Position numbers and translations under genes: made by a program. From JBGSON01 sp041739085 (GTDB lineage Bacteria; Patescibacteriota; Gracilibacteria; CAIRYL01), in assembly GCA_041739085.1 (NCBI GenBank), contig JBGSON010000008.1:1-17435 (forward strand): 17,435 bases of DNA. Reading direction: 5' to 3'. The number at the start of each line of letters is the position of its first letter. Position 1 is the first letter of the stretch. The notes under the pieces are model-generated. The model did no database searches, was not told the origin of the DNA, and saw only the letters and a list, made by a program, of their open reading frames with translations. Of the stretch, positions 5,716-13,538 are shown piece after piece.

Positions 5716-7044
5716 ATGAATGTATCGAATACCATATCTTTTTCTTTCCGCCTCATCACTTCCCGTTGGGGGAGAAATCTCCTCGTCTTCTTCGGGCTCT
5801 TTCTCGGAAGTTTTCTCCTCGCCCTCTACTTCTCCTTTTCCGAAGGCATCCGAAAGAACATCATCGTTCCCCTGGAGAAAGAATTGAAATCAGAAGTGAT
5901 CATCGTCATGGAACGCCCGAAGACGACGAACGGGAGCTTCAACCCGTATGAATTTTTCCGCGGTCAGTCTGAAAGCGGAATGCCCCAGAAGACGATTGAT
6001 GAGATCCTGGCGATGCCTGAAGTCGCCGAGGTCGAGGGGGAGATACGAGTCCCCTTTCCCGTTGCGACATCGGCAGAGATCGTCACGGGAGTGGGGTTTC
6101 TTTTAGATTCCACCATAAGCGGGTATTCAGAGAATGCCGTCCGTGAGTATCTCCCGGAGGGGATGACTTTTCAGGGGGACGAGGAAGTCCTCCCCATCCT
6201 TCTCTCCCCGATCCTCGTAGAGATTTATAATTCGACTATTGTAGAAATCGTTCCGACCGCACAGAGAAAAACATTGGAAGACTTCATCGACCGGGAAATC
6301 GAACTCACTTTCGGGAAGATCAACTACCTCAATCTCCCGCCATTCAACCGTTTTCCAGAGGGAGTCGATCCTGTCGTGAGGAAAGGCAAGGTCGTCGGAT
6401 TCGCACCCTTCCTCACGCCGTTCACTCTCGGGATTCCGGAGAAGACAGCACGGGAGATGAGAGTAAAGTTCGAGGAGATCAGACCGGAAGACATCCAGCC
6501 CCGTTCCCTCATCATCAAAGCCCGGGCTCCTGAACTGGCGAATGTGCTGAAACAGCGGTTTGAAGGCATGGGACTCTGGGCGAAAGACCTCTCAAAGAAC
6601 CTCGATTCCATACGGCTCCTCTTTGTCGGAACGGAGACACTCCTTCTGGTTTCAGCGGGACTCGTCCTTTTTGTTGCGCTCCTCTTTCTCATCTCCACCC
6701 TCTCCATCAGCGTTCTCGAGCACCGACACGACATCGGGATCCTCCGCTCTCTCGGCGCATCGAAGGGGACAGTCCAGAATATTTTCCTCTTCCAGGGGAT
6801 GCTCATCGCGATCACCTCTTCCCTCTCCGGATTTTTCCTCGCGCTCCTTCTCGCCTCTTCCATCAACCAGCTCTTTCTTTCCCTTATCCCGGTGTTTGCC
6901 ATTTCACTGAAATCGATCTTCCTCTTCGATTTCTACTTCTTCTCAAAAGTCTTTCTCGGAGTAGCCTGCTCGGCACTTCTCGCCTCCCTGATCCCGGCAA
7001 GAAAAGCAGCGCGGATGAAGCCGATCGAAGCGATCCTCGTATAG
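5716..7044 (+). CDS. MacB/FtsX-type ABC transporter permease (442 aa)
   Basis: This is the membrane subunit of a type VII (MacB/LolCDE/FtsEX-like) ABC system. The layout is classical: membrane span 1 at about residues 21-42, a roughly 260-residue extracytoplasmic domain (about 45-300), then three spans (about 306-330, 359-382, 408-427). The FtsX-domain signature is clear: HRHDIGILRSLGAS at about 337-349, the coupling region that contacts the ATPase, and IPARKAARMKPIEAIL at the C-terminus. These transporters generally move or act on lipids, lipoproteins or peptides by mechanotransmission rather than import. No ATP-binding subunit gene lies in the window, and both neighbours are unrelated, so the ATPase must be encoded elsewhere. 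A TATTAT hexamer at 5696-5701 could be a -10 element. Family assignment is confident, substrate unknown. Confidence 0.92.
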   Translation: MNVSNTISFSFRLITSRWGRNLLVFFGLFLGSFLLALYFSFSEGIRKNIIVPLEKELKSEVIIVMERPKTTNGSFNPYEFFRGQSESGMPQKTIDEILAMPEVAEVEGEIRVPFPVATSAEIVTGVGFLLDSTISGYSENAVREYLPEGMTFQGDEEVLPILLSPILVEIYNSTIVEIVPTAQRKTLEDFIDREIELTFGKINYLNLPPFNRFPEGVDPVVRKGKVVGFAPFLTPFTLGIPEKTAREMRVKFEEIRPEDIQPRSLIIKARAPELANVLKQRFEGMGLWAKDLSKNLDSIRLLFVGTETLLLVSAGLVLFVALLFLISTLSISVLEHRHDIGILRSLGASKGTVQNIFLFQGMLIAITSSLSGFFLALLLASSINQLFLSLIPVFAISLKSIFLFDFYFFSKVFLGVACSALLASLIPARKAARMKPIEAILV

Positions 7045-7123
7045 AAAAAAATTGCAGAAAGCACAAGAGAAAAAAGATGAGAATCTCCCCTCCTTTCTCC
7101 TGTTTGTTTTTTTGGCCTCTGAC

Positions 7124-7144
7124 GAATGGCCCCCATGGGCATTC
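7124..7144. repeat. Hairpin upstream of the sigma factor promoter
   Basis: GAATG pairs with CATTC and CCC with GGG, with one bulged G and a CCAT loop, giving an 8-bp stem. It lies in the 137-base gap between the ABC permease and the sigma factor, directly before the candidate -35. Without a following T-run it is not a canonical terminator; it could be a regulator site. Confidence 0.3.
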
Positions 7145-7145
7145 A

Positions 7146-7174
7146 TTGACTTTTCCTGCATGAGACCTCATCAT
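7146..7174 (+). promoter_or_regulatory. Candidate promoter of the sigma factor gene
   Basis: TTGACT (7146-7151) and CATCAT (7169-7174) are separated by 17 bases, matching five and four bases of the housekeeping -35/-10 consensus. The -10 ends seven bases before the ATG at 7182, so transcription would start at or next to the start codon, giving a leaderless message. Confidence 0.35.
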
Positions 7175-7181
7175 CTCCCCG

Positions 7182-7748
7182 ATGGAACAGGAATTGCACG
7201 CACCCGACGGCGCTCTTATTGAAAAAGCCCAGGAGGGAGACCAGGACGCGTTCGGCGATATATTCGAACACTATGTCACCACGATCTACCGGTATGCATA
7301 TTTCTGCATCGGGGATTTTCAATTGGCGGAAAAAGTCACGGAAGAGATTTTCCTCAAGATCTGGAAGGACATCAAGAAATACCGACCGGGCGCGAAGATC
7401 ACCTTTCCCATGTGGTTTTATCAGTCCGCCCACCGGGTCGTCATGAATGTTCTCGAGAGGGTGGAAAAAACCCGTGAGACCAGGAGGAGAAAAGAAGAGG
7501 TGGTGAGTCATTTGTCCGGAGAACAGGTCCCAACTGAAGGAGAAGGGGAAAGAGCAGATCTCCAGAGTGCGATCATGGAGCTCCCCATTGCGCAGTCCCA
7601 AGCTATTATCCTCAAATATTTCTGTAATCTCTCGACCGCAGAGACAGGATTTATTCTTGAGAAAACAGAGGGAGCAGTGAGGATCCTTCAATCCCGAGGC
7701 CTGAAAAGGCTCCGGGAGATCATTGATGAAGCCGAGACGGATGAATGA
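7182..7748 (+). CDS. ECF-type RNA polymerase sigma factor (188 aa)
   Basis: The protein has the two-domain layout of ECF sigma factors. Region 2 (about residues 11-92) includes EKAQEGDQDAFGDIFEHY, which begins helix 2.1, and the -10 recognition segment LAEKVTEEIFLKIWKDI. A charged linker (95-125) follows, then region 4 (about 127-182), with the helix-turn-helix in LSTAETGFILEKTEGAVRIL and the typical ending LKRLREII. Length is normal for the family. It directs RNA polymerase to a dedicated promoter set, probably in response to an envelope signal. Its stop codon overlaps the ATG of the FecR-domain protein (ATGA at 7745-7748), the usual coupling of an ECF sigma factor with its anti-sigma factor. 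ECF identity is well supported, the regulon unknown. Confidence 0.9.
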   Translation: MEQELHAPDGALIEKAQEGDQDAFGDIFEHYVTTIYRYAYFCIGDFQLAEKVTEEIFLKIWKDIKKYRPGAKITFPMWFYQSAHRVVMNVLERVEKTRETRRRKEEVVSHLSGEQVPTEGEGERADLQSAIMELPIAQSQAIILKYFCNLSTAETGFILEKTEGAVRILQSRGLKRLREIIDEAETDE

Positions 7749-9655
7749 TTTTGCATTGTATTTTCCAATACATGGAGCCCACCATGCCTATTTCTCTCGA
7801 AAGGCGCTTGCATGAAGCGAAAAAACTCAGTCTCCCGGAAGATGTCCGGGAGTCGATCAAGGCATTCCTCTTCACGCAGATGTCTGAAAAAAACGAGATG
7901 TGGTTTCAGCAGATGGTGCGGGGAATTGAGGCGACGGAAGACATCTCCCACGCGCGGGACCGGGTATGGGAAAAACTGGAATCACATTTGTTTCTCCCCG
8001 GGACTGCAGCGGGGGCATCCATGAGATTCATGAGAAAAGCATGGTTTTGGAAGCTCATCGGGGGGATCCTCTTTGGATGCGGGGCGGTTTTCTTTTCTTT
8101 TTATATCCTACTCGGGACAAATGAGGAGAGTGTTGTTTCTTCGGAGATCATCTCTGCATCAGGGGAAGTGTATTCCGCCGAGGACATCCACCTCATCCCT
8201 CTCCAAGCCGGGACCATTCTGGATCCAGGGATGACTCTTGAATCGCGTGAAGGAACGCTTGAAATGCGGTTTTTTGAAAATTCATTTCTCCGACTTGCGC
8301 CGAATACGAAGGTATTTATCGAAAAGCTCACTCCCCATCCTTCGCTCTCCGAAGCGGGGGAGATACAGATCTCACTGGAAGAGGGAAACATCTGGGTCCA
8401 TACCTTCTATGATCCCTCGAGCGACCTCCACTTCATCGTGCGAAGCGGGGGAACCGTCATCACCCCGTTCACCGGAGCCCTGTCAGTAGAAAAAAAGGGG
8501 AATGAAACAAAAATATTTATCTGGGAAAAAAGTGCGCGGATATCGAATCCGGGAAAGGAGCAGAGCGCGATGTTCATTGCAGGGACAAAGATACAGTTTT
8601 CTCTTCTCAAGGGAAGGGAGATCGATTCCATTACGAACAATGACAAAAACAGTCCCTGGATCCAGGAAAGCATGGAACAGGACACCGCATTTCGGGAGGA
8701 AGAATTCCTGAGACTCGTCGATGCGTATGCACGGGAAACAGGAGTCACGCCTGATTCGTTTTTCTATCCGGCAAAGATCGCCCTGGAGAAAGTAGTACAG
8801 TTTGGAGACAGCCCCGAGGAAAAAATATTCCAGATAAAGAAAAGAATGAAAGAAATAATACTCCTCTTTGCATCCTCGCACCCAGAAGAGGGGAAAGAGC
8901 TAATGGATATCATTGAGAGCAGACTCAGGGAATTCAACACAAATACGCCGGATTTCGTACCGCTTGTGGAAAGCATGTTCGACCGATTTCAGAGAGAACT
9001 TTCGAGTGCGTCAGTCGAAGCACTCCCGAGAGAGGCGCTCAAATCCATAGAGACTCTTGAGGAGAGGATATTTCCAGACGCACCGTTTTATTCCCACAGG
9101 AATGCGCTCGAGTACCTCTGGAGAATCCAAAGATCTGTTTTTGTTGGTGAAACGCTCATCAGCAAGGACGGATTCGATGCATACAGAGAGATCAAGGCAT
9201 CACTTCCCCCACCGATCACGGACGATCCCGGAGAGAAAAGGGAGATCATCAGACTGAAAATCCAGGAAGTGAAGCTTCTCAATTACCTTTTTTTTCAGCT
9301 CTTCGCGGACTCCGAGATCCTGGAGAGCGAGGACAGGGTGATCCGTGAGATCCTCATGACGACCGAGGGGAAGGAAAGCATAGACCACCTCCTCTGGAAT
9401 AATGACAATTATCCGAGAAAGGAAAACCCCATTGATCTTTTTGAGGAAAAAATCGACATCTATAAAACGATCCAGGGAAAGAAAAATCAGGCGGTACAAC
9501 TCCTCGCGGAAGTCGAAGTAAGTCCGCTGAGCCTCCCATTCCTCCAGGAACTGAGAAAAAGGACTGATGAGGAACTCCGCGATGTTGTCACCGACAAAAT
9601 GATCCTGATCCTCGAAGAGGAGATGAAGAAGATCATCATCGAAGCAAACGAATAA
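7745..9655 (+). CDS. FecR-domain membrane protein, probable anti-sigma factor (636 aa)
   Basis: The N-terminal 100 residues are cytosolic and helical, where sigma binding would occur. One span follows (about 101-123), then an extracytoplasmic FecR-like beta domain (about 134-290) with SASGEVYSAED, GMTLESREGTLEMRF, NSFLRLAPNTKV and GGTVITPFTGALSVEK. The family's usual W-I-Q-E-S motif follows near 305-309, then some 330 residues of predicted helices rich in charged residues that match no domain I know. FecR-domain proteins typically sense an external signal and control a paired ECF sigma factor; the ATGA overlap with the upstream gene supports that here. Other in-frame starts at 7772 and 7784 are possible, and a small hairpin GTATT/AATAC (7758-7771) lies just before 7772. 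The sigma-binding zinc motif (HxxxCxxC) is not seen, so the anti-sigma role is inference. Confidence 0.8.
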   Translation: MILHCIFQYMEPTMPISLERRLHEAKKLSLPEDVRESIKAFLFTQMSEKNEMWFQQMVRGIEATEDISHARDRVWEKLESHLFLPGTAAGASMRFMRKAWFWKLIGGILFGCGAVFFSFYILLGTNEESVVSSEIISASGEVYSAEDIHLIPLQAGTILDPGMTLESREGTLEMRFFENSFLRLAPNTKVFIEKLTPHPSLSEAGEIQISLEEGNIWVHTFYDPSSDLHFIVRSGGTVITPFTGALSVEKKGNETKIFIWEKSARISNPGKEQSAMFIAGTKIQFSLLKGREIDSITNNDKNSPWIQESMEQDTAFREEEFLRLVDAYARETGVTPDSFFYPAKIALEKVVQFGDSPEEKIFQIKKRMKEIILLFASSHPEEGKELMDIIESRLREFNTNTPDFVPLVESMFDRFQRELSSASVEALPREALKSIETLEERIFPDAPFYSHRNALEYLWRIQRSVFVGETLISKDGFDAYREIKASLPPPITDDPGEKREIIRLKIQEVKLLNYLFFQLFADSEILESEDRVIREILMTTEGKESIDHLLWNNDNYPRKENPIDLFEEKIDIYKTIQGKKNQAVQLLAEVEVSPLSLPFLQELRKRTDEELRDVVTDKMILILEEEMKKIIIEANE

Positions 9656-9671
9656 TATCCCCCACAATCCC

Positions 9672-11399
9672 ATGAAACGGAATCCAGATCCGCTGATGAC
9701 AAATGACGAAGAGGGCAAGATCGCCGAGAGGATCATTCTTGAGGTCTTTGAGCAGGGGGAGGACTCAGGAGGGGGTTTGGAGGACGTAAAAAATGCACAC
9801 TCCAAAGGATCAACACTTTCATCACTTTCAAACATGAAATTGATCGCGGTGTATCGCGATCTCGTCCAAGAGGGGAGGATACCAGACTCCACTTGGATCC
9901 AGAGGCTTCTCAGGAAGAGGACGATACGGACTCTTTCCGGGATTTCTCCGATATCTGTTTTTACCAAGCCTTACCCGTGTCCCGGACAGTGTGTGTATTG
10001 TCCGACCGAGCGGGTTCCTGACCACGGGAAAACGCTCTTTGAGCTGGATTCGGAAAAAAAACACGGAAAACAAAAAATCCCGAAAAAATATAAAAAAATC
10101 GGAGCTCTTGTCATGCCAAAGAGCTATCTCTCTTCCGAGCCGGCGGCGATGAAAGCGCTTCTCAATGCCTATGATCCCTGGAAGCAGGTGAAAAACCGGA
10201 TCCGGGCACTTGAGGAGATCGGTCACAACCCCGAAAAATGCGAACTCATCGTCATCGGGGGGACCTTTTCATTCCTTCCGAGGAAGTATCAGACATGGTT
10301 CATGAGGAGGTGTCTCCAGGCTTTCAATGGCGACCACTCCCCGAATAGATCATTTTCAGATGCGGTCCGGGAAAATGAGACCGCAAAGCATCGTGCAATC
10401 GGGATCGTGTTTGAAACAAGGCCGGATTTTATTTCCCCTGATGAGGTCCGGCGGATGCGGAAGCTCGGAGGGACAAGGGTCGAGATGGGAGTCCAGACCC
10501 TTGATGATGAAGTATCGAAGTACACGAAGAGGGGGCATGGGAGGAAAGAGAGCGCAGTGGCGACGAAAATTCTCCGGGATGCCGGATTTGAGATATGCCA
10601 CCACATGATGCCGGGGCTTCCGGGGAGTACGCCGGAGAAAGACGTGAAGAGCTTCCGTGAACTCTATGCGGATCCCGATTTTAAACCGGATTATCTCAAG
10701 ATCTATCCCTGTGTCGTCACCCCGTTTTCAGAGCTGGAAGCGTGGCATAAGGAAGGGAAGTTCATCCCGCTTACGGAAGACGAGCTCATCCCTCTTCTCC
10801 TCACCATTAAGTCGATGACCCCCCCCTGGGTGAGGATTTCCCGTCTTATCCGCGATATTCCGGGCACGGCGATCATTGCCGGATCGAAAGTAACGAACCT
10901 GAGGCAGATCCTCGAAAAAAAAATGAACGAAAAGGGACTGAAGTGCGAATGCATCCGCTGCCGAGAAATACGGGACACGTCATTCCATTCTGCTGATGTC
11001 ATTTTGATGAGACGTGAATATGATGCGAACGGCGGGAAGGAGATATTCCTGAGCTATGAATTAAAAAACGGGAAAATCATCTCCCTCTTAAGACTGAGGA
11101 TCCCTTCCTGGTTTTTTCCGGAAGATCCCGGGATCCCCATTTTTCCCGTCCTGCAGAAATCCTCGATCGTCCGTGAACTCCATACCTACGGAGAACTGAT
11201 CCCGGTGGAGAAAAAGGACGGGCATTCCCAGCACCGGGGGTGGGGGAAGAAGCTTCTAAAAGAAGCTGAACGGATTTCTCAGGAGGAATATGGGATCACA
11301 TCCGTCGCGGTGATCGCGGGGATCGGAGCACGGGAGTACTACCGGAAATTCGGATATGAAGAAGTAGACACGTATATGGTGAAAAACATCGCTCAATGA
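9672..11399 (+). CDS. elp3: Elp3-type radical SAM/GNAT tRNA U34 modification enzyme
   Basis: The 575-residue protein has the Elp3 two-domain layout. The radical SAM domain carries CPGQCVYC (Cys103, 107, 110; the CxxxCxxC iron-sulfur motif), then MPKSYLSSEPAAMKAL, VIGGTFS, ETRPDF and GGTRVEMGVQTLDD. The cysteine-rich CECIRCREI (425-433) matches the Elp3 zinc site. The C-terminal acetyltransferase domain includes RELHTYGE, the acetyl-CoA loop QHRGWGKKLL (520-529) and GAREYYRKFGYE. Elp3 uses S-adenosylmethionine and acetyl-CoA to place a carboxymethyl group on the wobble uridine of certain tRNAs; bacterial and archaeal homologues act without the other Elongator subunits. A Lys-rich stretch at about 120-145 sits between the iron-sulfur motif and MPKSYLS, longer than I expect. 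The gene begins 16 bases after the FecR gene, probably co-transcribed with it. Confidence 0.93.
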   Translation: MKRNPDPLMTNDEEGKIAERIILEVFEQGEDSGGGLEDVKNAHSKGSTLSSLSNMKLIAVYRDLVQEGRIPDSTWIQRLLRKRTIRTLSGISPISVFTKPYPCPGQCVYCPTERVPDHGKTLFELDSEKKHGKQKIPKKYKKIGALVMPKSYLSSEPAAMKALLNAYDPWKQVKNRIRALEEIGHNPEKCELIVIGGTFSFLPRKYQTWFMRRCLQAFNGDHSPNRSFSDAVRENETAKHRAIGIVFETRPDFISPDEVRRMRKLGGTRVEMGVQTLDDEVSKYTKRGHGRKESAVATKILRDAGFEICHHMMPGLPGSTPEKDVKSFRELYADPDFKPDYLKIYPCVVTPFSELEAWHKEGKFIPLTEDELIPLLLTIKSMTPPWVRISRLIRDIPGTAIIAGSKVTNLRQILEKKMNEKGLKCECIRCREIRDTSFHSADVILMRREYDANGGKEIFLSYELKNGKIISLLRLRIPSWFFPEDPGIPIFPVLQKSSIVRELHTYGELIPVEKKDGHSQHRGWGKKLLKEAERISQEEYGITSVAVIAGIGAREYYRKFGYEEVDTYMVKNIAQ

Positions 11400-11424
11400 T
11401 GATGAAACACAATCCGTCATGCGG

Positions 11425-11430
11425 TATAAT
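11425..11430 (+). promoter_or_regulatory. Candidate -10 element of the PrsW-like gene
   Basis: A perfect TATAAT lies in the short gap after the Elp3 gene. Seventeen bases upstream is ATGAAA (11402-11407), matching four of six -35 bases and overlapping the downstream side of the Elp3 stop. Transcription would start near 11437, about 44 bases before the preferred ATG at 11481, so the protease gene may have its own promoter. Confidence 0.45.
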
Positions 11431-11480
11431 GATGGAAGTGACCATGCTTGAAACCTCAGACCTTCTCCCCCGAAGCCTTC

Positions 11481-12365
11481 ATGACCATAACTCTTGCGTG
11501 GATATTCGCTATTCTTTTCGGACTCACTCCCGCGATCTTCTGGCTTGTCCTCTGGTACCGGAAAGATAAGCAGCAGCCGGAGCCAAAGCGGATGGTCCTC
11601 TACGCTTTCTTCCTCGGGATGCTCGGGATCATTCCATTTCTCGGGATTGAACACATGCTCCACTTTTCTCCGTCCCTCCTCTCACTCTGGGACATCATTG
11701 AAAAGCGATCGTTCTTTCTTGCGACTGTCATACTTGCCTTTGTCCTTGCGGCACTGGAGGAGTTTGTAAAACACTTCTCGGCGCTGAAGCTGGGGAAAAG
11801 ACTGGACATCTATTTTGACGAGATTGTCGACGGGATTGTCTACTCTGTCTCAGCCGCGCTCGGCTTCGCGTTCATGGAAAACGTGATCTATTTTGTCGAC
11901 GCGATATTTCTCTACGGCATCGAGGAAAACTTCTGGACGATCTACATGTTCAGAAGTTTCGGAACGATGCTCGCGCATACGATTTTCTCAGGAGTGTTCG
12001 GATATTTCTGGGGATACGCCATGTTTTCCAGGAAGATCTGCGCAAAACACACCGAATCCGTGTCGGGGATATTCCTCGTTTTTCACGGCGTCAAACGATT
12101 TGTGAACACTATTTCATTTCATATTATACGGACCCATGTCCTGAGAAACCGCCCTTCAAAAAGAAAACATGAAAAAGCAGATCTTGTCCGCGAGGCATTT
12201 CTTCTCGCGACCATTCTTCATCTCATTTTCAATCTTCTCGTCATGTCAGGGCTTTTTGGGAGAAACCTCACTCCGCTCATCGCCCCTGTTCTCGTCGGAG
12301 GGTTTCTCTGGCTCTCGCAAAAATTCTTCAGTATCAAAACTCTGAAAATATGGAAGCCGGTGTGA
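11481..12365 (+). CDS. PrsW-family intramembrane metalloprotease (294 aa)
   Basis: A polytopic membrane protein with about eight hydrophobic segments and the PrsW landmarks. After the first span comes WYRKDKQQPEPKR, matching the family's charged QPEP-like loop. EEFVKH (Glu93-Glu94 onward) supplies the first active-site motif, DGIVYSVSAALGFAFMEN the second, and histidines at 166 (MLAHTIFSG) and 247 (ILHLIFN) complete the conserved set. B. subtilis PrsW makes the first cut in the anti-sigma factor RsiW, releasing SigW. The ECF sigma and FecR membrane protein lie 1.8 kb upstream on the same strand, so the FecR protein is the obvious candidate substrate; that link is inference. An in-frame TTG at 11448 would add 11 residues; ATG 11481 puts the first span at the N-terminus as in the family. 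Confidence 0.88.
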   Translation: MTITLAWIFAILFGLTPAIFWLVLWYRKDKQQPEPKRMVLYAFFLGMLGIIPFLGIEHMLHFSPSLLSLWDIIEKRSFFLATVILAFVLAALEEFVKHFSALKLGKRLDIYFDEIVDGIVYSVSAALGFAFMENVIYFVDAIFLYGIEENFWTIYMFRSFGTMLAHTIFSGVFGYFWGYAMFSRKICAKHTESVSGIFLVFHGVKRFVNTISFHIIRTHVLRNRPSKRKHEKADLVREAFLLATILHLIFNLLVMSGLFGRNLTPLIAPVLVGGFLWLSQKFFSIKTLKIWKPV

Positions 12366-12468
12366 CCGCGTTTTTGTAAGAAGAGATGAGCCGGGAGATG
12401 CGAAATCCCATAGCCCCGCTCCATGAAATGTGATAGCATACGTTCTCGAAAAGGCTCTATCTTTCCCC

Positions 12469-12864
12469 ATGGCAGATATCGTGGCAGCAACCGGCGGGCA
12501 GGGAAATCCGGTGGTAAACGTCCCGGACGAAGTGAAGGCAAAATTCCCCGATATTGTGGAGCTCATCATGAAGAGCGAGTCCATGAATAATGAGGAGCGG
12601 AATTATTGGCTTCAGGTGCTGCCGGTGATGACCGAAGATCAGGTGAAAGAGCTCCGGGACATCCTCGAAACCGAAAAAAAGAAGCTTGCCGCGATAGATG
12701 CAAAATACGCCCAGCCTCCGGGAGAAGGAACGGTTGTGAATATTGAAGAAGTCGAGAAGAAGAGAAAGGAAGCCCAGGACAAGAGAAAAAAAGAGGAAGA
12801 AGAGCACCGGACGCAGGAGAGCGCTGACGCAGAAGACCTCCTCTCGAAACTTAATGAGATCTAA
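12469..12864 (+). CDS. Small charged coiled-coil protein (131 aa)
   Basis: The start MADIVAATGG is followed by a helical segment (about residues 18-75) with the pattern NNEERNYWLQVLPVMTEDQV, then a helix ending LETEKKKLAAIDAKY. The pattern resembles short helical modules in uncharacterised CPR proteins. Residues 90-120 are almost all Lys, Glu and Arg, a likely coiled coil or single charged helix. It is soluble, with no cysteines or catalytic signature. The ATG at 12469 is preferred over an in-frame GTG at 12430 because it follows TTTCCCC, as other starts here do, and the extra 13 residues look unrelated. It converges with the PgeF gene, eight bases between stops. Real gene likely; function unknown. 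Confidence 0.7.
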   Translation: MADIVAATGGQGNPVVNVPDEVKAKFPDIVELIMKSESMNNEERNYWLQVLPVMTEDQVKELRDILETEKKKLAAIDAKYAQPPGEGTVVNIEEVEKKRKEAQDKRKKEEEEHRTQESADAEDLLSKLNEI

Positions 12865-12872
12865 ACAGTATG

Positions 12873-13538
12873 TCAGGGGACGAGAGAGATGAAGGCTCCG
12901 TTTCTCAACGGATCTTTTCTCCGATGGCTCCAGAATCTTTTCTTTTTGTCTGAATAAGTGCAGAAGGGCGGAGGGTTATAATGCGCCATGTGTATTCCTG
13001 ACCTGAGAAGCTGGTCTTCAGCGATTGCCCAGAGGTCGATCTTTTTTTCGCGAGTAATGAATGGATGAAATAACGGCGGAGTTTCGCGAAAAGGATCCGA
13101 AAAGACGGGGAGATGGATGCTGGGAGATAAAGCGCAGATCAGTTCTCCGGGAGGAACTTGAAAATCTCCCTGTAATATCCGTACCGTCTCCCTGAGGATG
13201 GATTGAGCAAGCCCTCTCCATCCCGCGTGGATCGCGGCAATTGTCTGTGACCCGGGATGAAAAAAGAGAGCGCCGATACAGTCCGCCATTTTTATAAGAA
13301 GCGGGAGGCCTTTTTTTTGAGTGATAAAGCCATCATACCCGGGATAGTATCCGGGACGGTCAACAACGAGGATCTTCGTGCCATGGACTTGGTCCGAATA
13401 CGCAGGAAGAGACGGAAGATCCAGACCATCGAATGAAGAATCCTCCATGGAATGATCGGAAAACTGAAACGGGTCTCCCGCAAAAAATGCACACACTTGA
13501 TCACGATATGCATCATAGATTGGCGGTCGGAGGATCAT
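12873..13538 (-). CDS. pgeF: PgeF/YfiH-family multicopper-oxidase-fold protein (221 aa)
   Basis: The family (YfiH, YlmD, laccase-domain; formerly DUF152) shows here as SDQVHGTKI, KMADCIGALFFHP, IHAGWRGL, CALSPSI and the C-terminal FCTYSDKKKRFWSHRRKDPLRNG. The three zinc-site residues are present as His52, Cys87 and His104. Members act as purine nucleoside phosphorylase/adenosine deaminase-like enzymes, and in E. coli PgeF keeps L-serine out of peptidoglycan stems; which activity applies here is unknown. The length is slightly below the usual 240-250 residues, mainly at the N-terminus. The start at 13538 overlaps the stop of the NnrD gene (ATGA), so the two are translationally coupled. An open frame continues upstream to 13664 but lies over the NnrD gene. 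Confidence 0.92.
   Translation of the reverse strand: MILRPPIYDAYRDQVCAFFAGDPFQFSDHSMEDSSFDGLDLPSLPAYSDQVHGTKILVVDRPGYYPGYDGFITQKKGLPLLIKMADCIGALFFHPGSQTIAAIHAGWRGLAQSILRETVRILQGDFQVPPGELICALSPSIHLPVFSDPFRETPPLFHPFITREKKIDLWAIAEDQLLRSGIHMAHYNPPPFCTYSDKKKRFWSHRRKDPLRNGAFISLVP

Noticed and set aside
9200..9967. Long antisense frame of 255 codons across the FecR/Elp3 boundary
   Set aside because: It overlaps two strongly supported genes on the other strand and its translation shows no domain; it is an open shadow of biased codon usage. The same applies to the antisense frames at 16646-17383 and 7143-7691.
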